Source: Rivibacter sp049446155
GTDB lineage: Bacteria; Pseudomonadota; Gammaproteobacteria; Burkholderiales; Burkholderiaceae_C
Assembly: GCF_049446155.1 (NCBI RefSeq)
Contig: NZ_JBMSEE010000005.1
Location: forward strand, 1-64,000
Direction: 5' to 3'
Length of the DNA: 64,000 nucleotides
The notes under the pieces were generated by a model that worked only from the letters and a program-made list of their open reading frames with translations, was not told the origin of the DNA and ran no database searches. Position numbers and translations under genes: made by a program. Below are positions 33,319 through 40,920 of the stretch, one piece after another; position 1 is the first letter of the stretch, and every line of letters begins with the position of its first letter.

Positions 33319-33382
33319 GCGGTTTCCTGTACGGGGACGTTGGAGGTTCGCCGGCATCGTAGGAAGGCGCCCCCAGCGGCGA

Positions 33383-33407
33383 AACGAATGAATGTGCTCT
33401 TGCTCAT
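33383..33407 (-). promoter_or_regulatory. Sulfur-promoter motif, copy B (second sulfate-binding protein)
   Basis: On the minus strand the site begins ATGA and ends CATTCGTT, with the same 25-base length as copy A. The -10-like TACGAT (33356-33361) starts 21 bases downstream. The stretch TTCCTACGAT after the motif is identical in copies A and B at the same distance, showing that the two promoters share ancestry. Confidence 0.65.
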
Positions 33408-33429
33408 GCGCAAACCGAGCAAGCGGGCG

Positions 33430-34023
33430 TCAGGCCGCGAACGACCACTCGGCCAGCGGTGCGTGGCGCGGGCGCTCGGCGCGGCGCAGCCGCTGCGCAT
33501 GTGCGAGCACCCAGCGCCGCGCCAGCGGCAGCGGGCCGAAGCCGGCCTCGGCGTTGATGTGCCCGGCGTCGCCGAGATTGAGGCCATGCGCGCCCCAGCG
33601 GCGCGTCCAGACGCGCGCGGTAGCCGCGCTCATCCACGGGTCGGTATCGCTGGCGATCACGGTCGCCGGCACCGGCAGCCGGTGCGACAGCCGCGCCTCG
33701 TCGATGTTGAAGCGGCGCGGATCGGCGGGCGCCACCAGCAGCGCCGCCGCGACGCCGGGTTCGCGTCCGGCATCGGCCAGCCAGCGCGCCAGCGCCAGGC
33801 AGCCGAAGCTGTGCGCCACCGCGATCCACGGCCCCGGCCCGTGCGCGCGCAGCGTCTCGCCGAGGCGCCGCGCCCAGCGCTCGAGATCGCCCGCGGACCA
33901 GTCGTCCTGGCGCACGCGCACGCTGCCGCGGTGCAGCGACTCGAGCCAGCTCTGCCAGTGCGCCGGCCCGCTGTCGTGCAGGCCCGGAACGATCAGCAGC
34001 CGCGGTTCATGACGAAGCGCCAT
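33430..34023 (-). CDS. Alpha/beta hydrolase, RBBP9/YdeN family
   Basis: A 197-residue serine hydrolase of the small RBBP9/YdeN type. The N-terminal oxyanion strand is LLIVPGLHDSGPAHWQSWLE, the nucleophile elbow is VAHSFGC (Ser), the Asp lies in ASDTDPWMS and the catalytic His in DAGHINAEAGFGPLP, all conserved in the family. Natural substrates are unknown. It follows the TOBE gene by ten bases and shares its sulfur-type promoter motif, hinting at use in sulfur starvation. Confidence 0.85.
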   Translation of the reverse strand: MALRHEPRLLIVPGLHDSGPAHWQSWLESLHRGSVRVRQDDWSAGDLERWARRLGETLRAHGPGPWIAVAHSFGCLALARWLADAGREPGVAAALLVAPADPRRFNIDEARLSHRLPVPATVIASDTDPWMSAATARVWTRRWGAHGLNLGDAGHINAEAGFGPLPLARRWVLAHAQRLRRAERPRHAPLAEWSFAA

Positions 34024-34033
34024 CGCACCGGCC

Positions 34034-34252
34034 TCACAGCGCGGCGATCGACACCTCGGTCGACTTGATCAGCGCGATCACCTCGCGCCCCGGCGCGAGG
34101 CCGAGCTCCTTGACCGAGCGCGTCGTGATCACCGAGGTGACGACCAGGCCGTTGGGCGTCTCGACGTCGACCTCGGAGACGACCGGTCCCTCGATGATCT
34201 CGCGGACCTTGCCGCGGAACTGGTTGCGAACGTTGATGGCGGTGATGCTCAT
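34034..34252 (-). CDS. TOBE-domain molybdopterin/molybdate-binding protein (Mop-like)
   Basis: A 72-residue single TOBE/Mop domain: MSITAINVRNQFRGKVREII, VVTSVITTRSVKELGL and ALIKSTEVSIAAL, the usual molbindin form. Such proteins bind molybdate, or related oxyanions, as oligomers. Near sulfonate genes it may buffer an oxyanion for the same response. The start is at the family MSI; the longer frame has no similarity. The upstream region carries sulfur-motif copy C. Confidence 0.85.
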   Translation of the reverse strand: MSITAINVRNQFRGKVREIIEGPVVSEVDVETPNGLVVTSVITTRSVKELGLAPGREVIALIKSTEVSIAAL

Positions 34253-34310
34253 GGCGGGCTCTGCACGAATGAAGGAAGCCTTCACCTTATGAGCCGCGCC
34301 CGCGCGCGCC

Positions 34311-34335
34311 AACGAATCATTGCGGCGCTCGTTAT
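34311..34335 (-). promoter_or_regulatory. Sulfur-promoter motif, copy C (TOBE protein/hydrolase)
   Basis: On the minus strand the site begins ATAA and ends GATTCGTT, then TTGGCG. TTGGCG serves as a fair -35, with TAAGGT (34284-34289) as the -10 at the same 21-base distance from the motif as in copies A, B and D. Confidence 0.6.
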
Positions 34336-34360
34336 CCGCGCGCCGCATGAGGCGCCCTGT

Positions 34361-34726
34361 TCAGGCCACCACCTCGCCCACCGCCCGCACCGCGGCCACC
34401 AGCCCTCCAGGCACCGGTACGCCACTGCGCAGATCGGCCGCGCGTGCGGCGTCGAGCGTGCGCGCGATCGTGCCTGCGTGCGGCAGCACCACGCCGAAGA
34501 AGCGCGCCGCATCGCCGTGCGCGATCAGCAGGGTCGGAAAGTTCTCGATGTCGAGTTCCTCGCCGAGCGCGTCGGCGTGATCCTCGATGTCGACCCAGAC
34601 GAAGCGCGCGTCCGGGTGGTGCTTCGCGACCGCCTCGAACACGACGCGGTACTCGTTGCAGGTGCCGCACCACGCGGCGCATAGGCAGGCGACGAGCCAG
34701 TCGCTGCGGTGGGGATCGAACTGCAT
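34361..34726 (-). CDS. Thioredoxin-family protein
   Basis: A 121-residue thioredoxin-fold protein without a signal peptide. The active site is AAWCGTC (CGTC rather than CGPC), with FVWVDIEDHADALGEELDIE and the cis-Pro in ENFPTLLIAHG. It is likely a cytoplasmic disulfide reductase. It lies upstream of the TOBE gene on the same strand with a 108-base gap, so it is probably separate. Confidence 0.83.
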   Translation of the reverse strand: MQFDPHRSDWLVACLCAAWCGTCNEYRVVFEAVAKHHPDARFVWVDIEDHADALGEELDIENFPTLLIAHGDAARFFGVVLPHAGTIARTLDAARAADLRSGVPVPGGLVAAVRAVGEVVA

Positions 34727-34870
34727 GGCCGAAGTGTGCCGTGCGGGTCACATCCGACGCTCACGCCGGGCTATCGGGCAGGACGCGCCGGCGGCGATCG
34801 CAAGGGAGGCGACCGCTCGGGTCAAGACGAACCTGCGTTGCGCTGGCCATCCTCGCGCGAGGGAGGAACC

Positions 34871-35089
34871 ATGAACCAGGACTTGAAGTTCGCGCTGATG
34901 GCCGCCGGCGCGGTCGGCGCCTTTGCGCTGCTGTCGGCGCTGCCGGAAGCCGACGCGACAGCCGTCGCGCAGGCGCAGCCGCGCGACCCGGCGGCCTCGT
35001 CATGGCCCGACACGGGGCCACCGCATGGCGAGGACCGGCGCGACGCGGGCGGTCGGCGCGAGCTCTGGCTTCAGCGCAACGAGCCTTAG
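34871..35089 (+). CDS. Small exported or membrane-anchored protein, unknown
   Basis: A 72-residue ORF starting MNQDLKFALMAAGAVGAFAL, which is a signal-anchor or signal peptide, followed by a Pro/Gly/Asp-rich hydrophilic tail. GGGAGG precedes the ATG by four bases. It lies alone between the thioredoxin gene and the ssu operon. No family is recognised. Confidence 0.5.
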   Translation: MNQDLKFALMAAGAVGAFALLSALPEADATAVAQAQPRDPAASSWPDTGPPHGEDRRDAGGRRELWLQRNEP

Positions 35090-35172
35090 CCCTCGGCGCG
35101 ACAAGGGGCCCACAAGCTGCCTCCAACGCCTTCTCCTGCGAGGCGAAGGAACGCGCCGCCGTTCACCTTCCG

Positions 35173-36117
35173 CTAGATCGCCACCCGCCACAACCACGAC
35201 CAGCCCGGCTTCGGCGCCGCGGGCTCGGCCGCCGGCTGGCGCAGCACGCGCTGCAGCACTCGCTCCTCGAGCGCGGCGGCGCCCGACGATGCGCGATGGC
35301 GCGGGCGCTCGAGCGCGATGCGCTCGTCCATCGCCAGCGCGCCGTCCTCGATCAGCAGCACCCGGTCGGCCAGCGCGACCGCTTCGCCGACGTCGTGCGT
35401 GACCAGCAGCGCCGTGAAGCCGTGCTGGCGCCACAGCCGCTCGATCAGCCGGTGCATCTCGATGCGCGTGAGCGCGTCCAGCGCGCCGAGCGGCTCGTCG
35501 AGCAGCAGCAGGCGCGGCGCGTGCACCAGCGCGCGCGCGAGCGCGACACGCTGGCGCTGGCCGCCGGAGAGCACCGCGGGCCAGTCGTTCGCGCGCTCGG
35601 CAAGGCCCACTTGCGCGAGCGCGTCGAGCGAGCGCTCGCGCGCATCGGCACCCTCGAGGCCGAGCGCGACGTTGTCGAGCACGCGCTTCCACGGCAGCAG
35701 ACGCGGGTCCTGGAACATCACGCGCGTCGCCTCCTTGCGTGCCGCAGCGGGCTGGCCGTCGAGGCGGATCGATCCGGCGCTCGCCGCGTCGAGGCCGGCC
35801 AGCAGGCGCAGCAGCGTGCTCTTGCCGCAGCCGCTACGTCCGACGATCGCGACGAACTCGCCGGGCGCGACGGCCAGGTCGATGCCGCGCAGCACCTCGC
35901 GCTCGCCGAAGCGCTTGCCCACGCCGTCGAGCTGCAGGGCCACGCCGCGCGGCGCCGGCGGCTGCACCAGCTGCGGCCGCGGATGCGCGGCGCGATCGGC
36001 GCCGCGCCAGGCGTCGTCGGCCTCGTGCAGCACCGCGCGCTCCGACGACGCGGCCCAGAACTCGCTGACTTCCAGCTGCAGCGGATGCATCACGCTCGAT
36101 TCCGTTCGCTTGATCAC
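35173..36117 (-). CDS. ssuB: Aliphatic sulfonate ABC transporter ATP-binding protein SsuB
   Basis: A 314-residue ATPase of the SsuB/TauB type. Walker A is GRSGCGKST, the Q-loop region is VMFQDPRLLPWKRVLDNVAL, the signature is LSGGQRQR, Walker B is LLLLDEPLGALD and the switch His is in LLVTHDVGEA. An N-terminal extension of about 60 residues (HPLQLEVSEFWAASSERAVL onward) precedes the ATPase and is longer than usual. GTG at 36117 has an AAGGTGA site; an ATG nine codons inside is also possible. It is the last gene of the ssu operon. Confidence 0.9.
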   Translation of the reverse strand: MIKRTESSVMHPLQLEVSEFWAASSERAVLHEADDAWRGADRAAHPRPQLVQPPAPRGVALQLDGVGKRFGEREVLRGIDLAVAPGEFVAIVGRSGCGKSTLLRLLAGLDAASAGSIRLDGQPAAARKEATRVMFQDPRLLPWKRVLDNVALGLEGADARERSLDALAQVGLAERANDWPAVLSGGQRQRVALARALVHAPRLLLLDEPLGALDALTRIEMHRLIERLWRQHGFTALLVTHDVGEAVALADRVLLIEDGALAMDERIALERPRHRASSGAAALEERVLQRVLRQPAAEPAAPKPGWSWLWRVAI

Positions 36118-36127
36118 ACGTTCACCT

Positions 36128-36916
36128 TCACGCGGCGGCCTGGTAGCCCGGATGCCAGCGCAGCCACCAGCGCTCCAGCGCCTTGGAGCTCACGTCGGCC
36201 AGCTTGCCGAGCAGCGCGTAGAGCAGGATGCCGACCAGCACGACGTCGGTTTGCAGGAACTCGCGCGCGTTCATCGTCAGGTAGCCGATGCCGGCCTGCG
36301 CCGAGATCGTCTCGGCGACGATCAACAGCACCCACATCAGCCCCAGCGCGAAGCGCAGGCCGACCAGGATGCCGGGCAGCGCGCCGGGCAGGATCACGTG
36401 GCGATAGAGCGCGAAGCCGGACAGGCCGTAGCTCTTGGCCATCTCGATCAGCCCCGGGTCCACCGAGCGGATGCCGTGGAAGGTGTTGAGGTAGACCGGA
36501 AAGAACACGCCGAACGCGACGAGAAACAGCTTCGCGCCCTCGTCGATGCCGAACCACAGGATGACCAGCGGGATCAGCGCCAGCGGCGGGATGTTGCGCA
36601 CCATCTGCAGCGTCGAGTCGAGCGCGGTCTCGGCGGGCCGGAAGCTGCCGTTGACCAGGCCGAACACGAGGCCCAGGCCGCCGCCGAGGGCCAGGCCGGT
36701 GAACGCGCGCACGGTGCTGACGAGCACGTGCTGGGCCATCTCGCCGGACAGCGCGAGCTGCCAGAACGCCGTGACCACCGCCCACGGTTCGGGCAGCACG
36801 CGCGTGGAGAGCCAGCCCCAGCGGGAGGCCGCTTCCCACAGCGCGACGAGCGCGATCGGCAGCAACCACGGCAACACACGGCTCGCAGCGGCGCCTCGAA
36901 GCGAAGGGGTAGCCAT
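36128..36916 (-). CDS. ssuC: Aliphatic sulfonate ABC transporter permease SsuC
   Basis: A 262-residue permease with the SsuC/TauC signature: LWEAASRWGWLSTRVLPEPW, NIPPLALIPLVILWFGIDEG and the EAA loop EMAKSYGLSGFALYRHVILP. Six or so membrane helices. Its ATG overlaps the last base of the ssuD stop (TGATG), so translation is coupled. Confidence 0.92.
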   Translation of the reverse strand: MATPSLRGAAASRVLPWLLPIALVALWEAASRWGWLSTRVLPEPWAVVTAFWQLALSGEMAQHVLVSTVRAFTGLALGGGLGLVFGLVNGSFRPAETALDSTLQMVRNIPPLALIPLVILWFGIDEGAKLFLVAFGVFFPVYLNTFHGIRSVDPGLIEMAKSYGLSGFALYRHVILPGALPGILVGLRFALGLMWVLLIVAETISAQAGIGYLTMNAREFLQTDVVLVGILLYALLGKLADVSSKALERWWLRWHPGYQAAA

Positions 36917-38115
36917 CAGCTCGCCGCCTCCTTGAGCTGCGCCGGCTTCGCGCCGGGCGGCACGATGCCGTTGGCGATCACCTCGCCGAACGGGCCGCTG
37001 AGCACCGGCGCGCTCGGCTGGCGGCTCGCGTCGCGTTGCACGTCGAGCAGCGGGAACAGCAGCTCGGCGACGCGATGCGCCTCCTCGAGGTGCGGATAGC
37101 CCGAGAAGATGAAGTGCTCAATGCCCAGCGCTTCGTATTCGCGGATGCGCTGGGCCACCTGTTCGGCGCTGCCGACCAGCGCGGTGCCGGCGCCGCCGCG
37201 CACCAGGCCGACGCCGGCCCACAGGTTGGGCGCGATCTCGAGGCCGCGGCGCACGTCGCGCTTGTCGAAGCGGCCGCGGTGCAGTTCGGCCATGCGGCGC
37301 TGGCCCACCGAATCCATCTGCGCGAAGCGCGCCTGCGCGGCGGCGACGGTGTCCTCGTCGAGGTGCTTGACGAGGTCGGCCGCCGCGGCCCAGGCCTCTT
37401 CCTCGGTCTCGCGCACGATCACGTGCAGGCGGATGCCGTAGCTCAGCGTGCGGCCGCGTGCCGCCGCGCGGCGCTTCACGTCCGCGATCTTGCCGGCCAC
37501 CGCGGCCGGCGGCTCGCCCCAGCTGAGGTAGGTGTCGAACTGCTCGGCCGCAAGCTGGTGCGCCGCGTCCGACGAGCCGCCGAAATACAGCGGCGGATAG
37601 GGCTTCTGCAGCGGCGGGAACAGCAGCTTCGCGGCCTTGACCTGCAGGTGCTCGCCGTCGAAGTCGAAGCCCTGCGCCTCATGGCTGCGCGCGAGGATCT
37701 CACGCCAGATCGTCATGAACTCGCTCGACTGTTCGTAGCGCTGCGCATGGTCGAGGAACTGGCCGTCGCCGGCCAGCTCGTCGGCATCGCCGCCGGTAAC
37801 CAGGTTGATCAGCACGCGCCCGCCCGACAGGCGATCGAGCGTCGCCGTCATGCGCGCGGCCAGCGCCGGCGTCACCAGGCCGGGGCGCAGCGCGACGAGG
37901 AACTTGAGCCGGCTCGTCGCGCCGACCAGCGTCGAGGCGACGATCCACGGGTCCTCGCACGAGCGCCCGGTGGGGATCAGCACGCCTTCGTAGCCGTGGC
38001 TGTCGGCGGCGATCGCGATCTGGCGGAAGTAGTCGGCGGTCGCGGCGCGCGCGCCGAGCGTGGTGCCGAGGTGGCGCGAATCGCCGTGGGTGGGGATGAA
38101 CCAGTAGGGCTTCAT
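36916..38115 (-). CDS. ssuD: FMNH2-dependent alkanesulfonate monooxygenase SsuD
   Basis: A 399-residue flavin-dependent monooxygenase of the bacterial-luciferase family. It cleaves C-S bonds of alkanesulfonates to aldehyde and sulfite using FMNH2 from SsuE. Family landmarks are WFIPTHGDSRHLGTT, HGYEGVLIPTGRSCEDPW, INLVTGGDADELAGDG, PYPPLYFGGSSDAAHQLAAE and HFIFSGYPHLEEAHRVAELL. The C-terminus (SGPFGEVIANGIVPPGAKPA) matches SsuD. It follows the ssuA genes by ten bases. Confidence 0.95.
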   Translation of the reverse strand: MKPYWFIPTHGDSRHLGTTLGARAATADYFRQIAIAADSHGYEGVLIPTGRSCEDPWIVASTLVGATSRLKFLVALRPGLVTPALAARMTATLDRLSGGRVLINLVTGGDADELAGDGQFLDHAQRYEQSSEFMTIWREILARSHEAQGFDFDGEHLQVKAAKLLFPPLQKPYPPLYFGGSSDAAHQLAAEQFDTYLSWGEPPAAVAGKIADVKRRAAARGRTLSYGIRLHVIVRETEEEAWAAAADLVKHLDEDTVAAAQARFAQMDSVGQRRMAELHRGRFDKRDVRRGLEIAPNLWAGVGLVRGGAGTALVGSAEQVAQRIREYEALGIEHFIFSGYPHLEEAHRVAELLFPLLDVQRDASRQPSAPVLSGPFGEVIANGIVPPGAKPAQLKEAAS

Positions 38116-38125
38116 GATCAGGGTC

Positions 38126-39112
38126 TCACTTCGCGATCGATGCGGTCGACACGGGCGGCTGCCAGACGATCTCGGCGACCTTCACGCTGCGCGGGATCAG
38201 GCCGAGCTGCGTGAACGCGTCGGCCACACGCTGCTGGTCGGCCACGATGGCCGGCGTCAGCGGCTTCACCGGCGAGGGCGGGCGCCGCTCGATGAAGCGG
38301 TGCACCGTCGCGAGGCCGAGGCCGCTGAAGTCGCTGACCAGTTGGGCCGCTTCCTTGCGATGGCTTTGCACGTAGGCATCGGCGCGCGTCAGCTCCTCGA
38401 GCAGCGCCGCCACGGCCTGCGGGTGATCGCGCGTGAACGCGGTCGACGCCAGATAGAACGAGTTGTTGCCTGACAGGCCCTCGCCGTTGGCCAGCACGCG
38501 CGGCGCGATGTCGACCTCGGTCGCCGCGAAGTACGGATCCCAAATCGCCCAGGCGTCGACGCTGCCGCGCTCGAAGGCCGCGCGCGCCTCGGCCGGCGTG
38601 AGGTAGACCGGCGTGATGTCGCTCCATTGCAGGCCGGCCGTGGCGACCGCGCGCACCAGCAGGTAGTGCGAGCTCGAGCCCTTTTGCAGCGCGATCTTGC
38701 GGCCCTTCAGGTCGGCCAGCGCGCGCAGCGGCGAATCGGGCTTGACCAGGAGGCCCGAGCTGCGCGGCTTCGACGGCTCGGCGCCGACGTAGTGCAGTTG
38801 CTTGCCGGCGGCCTGCGCGAACACCGGCGGCGAGTCGCCGGTGAGCCCGAACTCGAGGCTGCCGACCGACAAGGCCTCGAGCAGCTGCGGCCCGGCCGGG
38901 AACTCGATCCACTGCACCCGCGTGTTCGGGAAGCGCTTCTCGAGCGCGGCCTGCTGCTTGAGGATCACCAGGTTGACCGCGCTCTTCTGGAAGCCGATGC
39001 GCAGCTGCGCGGGATCGGCGGCCCACGCGTGACGCGCAGGCAGCGCGGCGAGGCCCCAGGCGGCGGCCGCGATCAGCAGCACCCGGCGTCGGCGATGCGT
39101 GAAGCGATTCAC
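38126..39112 (-). CDS. ssuA: Sulfonate-binding protein SsuA, copy 1 (next to ssuD)
   Basis: A 328-residue periplasmic sulfonate-binding protein. The N-terminus (NRFTHRRRRVLLIAAAAWGL) has a multi-arginine stretch before the hydrophobic core. The body shows RIGFQKSAVNLVILKQQAAL, EFPAGPQLLEALSVGSLEFG, GDSPPVFAQAAGK and SVDAWAIWDPYFAATE. The GTG start overlaps the preceding paralogue's stop (GTGA). It probably differs in ligand from the upstream paralogue; the identity of the sulfonates is not visible. Confidence 0.88.
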   Translation of the reverse strand: MNRFTHRRRRVLLIAAAAWGLAALPARHAWAADPAQLRIGFQKSAVNLVILKQQAALEKRFPNTRVQWIEFPAGPQLLEALSVGSLEFGLTGDSPPVFAQAAGKQLHYVGAEPSKPRSSGLLVKPDSPLRALADLKGRKIALQKGSSSHYLLVRAVATAGLQWSDITPVYLTPAEARAAFERGSVDAWAIWDPYFAATEVDIAPRVLANGEGLSGNNSFYLASTAFTRDHPQAVAALLEELTRADAYVQSHRKEAAQLVSDFSGLGLATVHRFIERRPPSPVKPLTPAIVADQQRVADAFTQLGLIPRSVKVAEIVWQPPVSTASIAK

Positions 39113-40101
39113 TTGCCGGCCTCCGCCACCACCGCCGGCGCGCCGACGACCGCATCGGCCACGCGCACCGGCCGGGGAATCAGCTTGAGCGCATGGAAGG
39201 CATCGGCGATCTTCTGCTGCTCGGCCACCACCGCCGGCGTCAGCGGCGCCACCTGGTAGTTGAAGCGGCGCAGGTTGGCCTCCACCACGTCGACGTCGAG
39301 CCCCTGCAGCGGCGCGATCAGCGCGGCGGCCTGCTTGATGTTGGCCTTGAGCCAGCGGCCGCGCTCGACGCTGTCGTCGAACAGCGCGCGGATCACTTGC
39401 GGATGCTTCTCGGCGAAGCCGCGCTCGGCCAGGTAGTAGGCGTAGTTGTTGACGACGCCGCGGCCGTCGGCGAGCACGCGGGCATCGAGCTGCTTCTCGG
39501 CCGCGGCGAGGAACGGATCCCAGATCACCCAGGCATCGACCGCGCCCTTCTCGAACGCGGCCCGCGCATCGGCCGGCGGCAGGAACACCGGCTGGATGTC
39601 GCCGTAGGCCAGGCCGTGCTTCTCGAGCAGCTTGACGAGCAGGTAGTGGACGTTCGAGCCCTTGTTGAGTGCGATCTTCTTGCCCTTGAGGTCGGCCACG
39701 CCCTTCAGCGGCGAGTCCTTGGGAACGACCAGCGCCTCGGCCTCGGGCGACGCCGGGTCGAAGCCGATGTAGACGAACTTCGCACCGGCGGCCTGGGCAA
39801 AGATCGGCGGCGCCTCGCCGACATAGCCGACGTCGACCGAACCGACGTTCAGGCCCTCGAGCAGCTGCGGTCCGGCCGGAAACTCGACCCACTTGACGCT
39901 CACGCCCAGCGCCGCGAGCTTGCGCTCGAGCGTGCCCTGGCCTTTTTGCAGCGTCAGCAGGCTGGCCGATTTCTGGAAGCCGACGCGCAGCGTCGGCGCG
40001 CCTTGCGCCCGGCCGAGCTCGGCCAGGCCGACGAAGGCCAGCGCGATGAGAAGCCGCGCGATCCAGCTGCGGCGCGAGGGAGGTGTGAAATCAATGCTCA
40101 T
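39109..40101 (-). CDS. ssuA: Sulfonate-binding protein SsuA, copy 2 (first in operon)
   Basis: A 330-residue paralogue of copy 1. The signal is SRRSWIARLLIALAFVGLAE. Landmarks are RVGFQKSASLLTLQKGQGTL, EFPAGPQLLEGLNVGSVDVG, GEAPPIFAQAAGAKF, KKIALNKGSNVHYLLVKLLE and DAWVIWDPFLAAAEKQ. Both SsuA proteins are complete, so the pair may widen the sulfonate range of one SsuBC channel. It follows ssuE after 133 bases. Confidence 0.9.
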   Translation of the reverse strand: MSIDFTPPSRRSWIARLLIALAFVGLAELGRAQGAPTLRVGFQKSASLLTLQKGQGTLERKLAALGVSVKWVEFPAGPQLLEGLNVGSVDVGYVGEAPPIFAQAAGAKFVYIGFDPASPEAEALVVPKDSPLKGVADLKGKKIALNKGSNVHYLLVKLLEKHGLAYGDIQPVFLPPADARAAFEKGAVDAWVIWDPFLAAAEKQLDARVLADGRGVVNNYAYYLAERGFAEKHPQVIRALFDDSVERGRWLKANIKQAAALIAPLQGLDVDVVEANLRRFNYQVAPLTPAVVAEQQKIADAFHALKLIPRPVRVADAVVGAPAVVAEAGK

Positions 40102-40234
40102 GGTCTTGTCCTTGGCCGGTGCGCCGAAGGGAAAGGCATGCGGCCGGCTGCCCCACCAGCGCGTGGTGGCCGCATGAACCCCTGTGGGGGGAGGAGGAGA
40201 CAAACGAAACCGGTGCTTCGCGCGGCGCTTGCGT

Positions 40235-40804
40235 TCAGTGCGTGGCCGCGAGCAGCGCATCCGATGCGATGCGATGCGATGGACATCGCTGCTCGATGGC
40301 CTGCGCGGCGCGCAGCAGTCGCGCATGGATGTCGGCATCGACGCGAAAGCCCTCGCCGTCGCGCGGCAGCTGCGCATCGGTGGCGTAGACCGCATCGAGG
40401 ATGTCGCGCGCACCCAGGGCCCCGAGCACGGGCTTGAGCGCGTAGTCGATCGCCAGCAGGTGGGCCGCACTGCCGCCGGTGGCCAGCGGCAGCACGGTCT
40501 TGCCGCGCAAGCCTTCGGGCGGCAGCAGGTCGAGGAAGGTCTTCAGCAGGCCGCTGTAGGCCGCCTTGTAGATCGGCGTCGCGACGACGACGACGCGCGC
40601 CGCCTCGACGGTCGCCGCGGCCCGCTGCAGCAGCGCGTCGCTCGTGTCGGCCGCCAGCAGCGCCGCGGCGGGCAGTTCGCGCAGCCGCAGCCAGCCCACG
40701 TCATGGCGCGGCAGCAGGCCGGCGACGGCGCGGGCCAGGGCCTGCGAGCGCGACGCGGCCGAGGGGCTGCCGACGACGATGACGATGCGATGCGGGTCCG
40801 ACAC
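40235..40804 (-). CDS. ssuE: NADPH-dependent FMN reductase SsuE
   Basis: A 189-residue flavodoxin-fold reductase: VIVVGSPSAASRSQALARAV (FMN phosphate loop), VVATPIYKAAYSGLLKTFLD (SsuE/MsuE motif) and VLPLATGGSAAHLLAIDYAL. It supplies FMNH2 to SsuD. The GTG start has GGGAG six bases before it. The 3' end contains a short tandem run of CGATG units, still in frame. It is the first gene of the ssu operon, downstream of sulfur-motif copy D. Confidence 0.92.
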   Translation of the reverse strand: MSDPHRIVIVVGSPSAASRSQALARAVAGLLPRHDVGWLRLRELPAAALLAADTSDALLQRAAATVEAARVVVVATPIYKAAYSGLLKTFLDLLPPEGLRGKTVLPLATGGSAAHLLAIDYALKPVLGALGARDILDAVYATDAQLPRDGEGFRVDADIHARLLRAAQAIEQRCPSHRIASDALLAATH

Positions 40805-40857
40805 ACGAATCTCCCTGAGCGATGGACCGCACGATAGGAGCGCGCCGCGCGCAGGCC

Positions 40858-40882
40858 AACGAAGGCTTGCGCGCATCGGTAT
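40858..40882 (-). promoter_or_regulatory. Sulfur-promoter motif, copy D (ssu operon)
   Basis: On the minus strand the site begins ATAC and ends CCTTCGTT, followed by TTGGCC (-35-like). TATCGT (40831-40836), the -10-like hexamer, starts 21 bases after the motif. Length and spacing are the same as in copies A, B and C. Confidence 0.6.
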
Positions 40883-40920
40883 CGGATGGGCGCATAAGCG
40901 CCGGAACGCCCGCCGGCGCG

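Noticed and set aside
40160..40200. Possible hairpin between ssuE and ssuA
   Set aside because: The CCCC/GGGG pairing is too short and no T-run follows in the transcribed direction.
40203..40227. Possible fifth sulfur motif upstream of ssuA
   Set aside because: The AACGA core is present, but the AT[AG][AC] end is missing at the fixed distance.
40253..40283. Short tandem CGATG units suggesting a phase-variable repeat
   Set aside because: Only about four units, inside the ssuE reading frame near its end, where slippage would have little effect.
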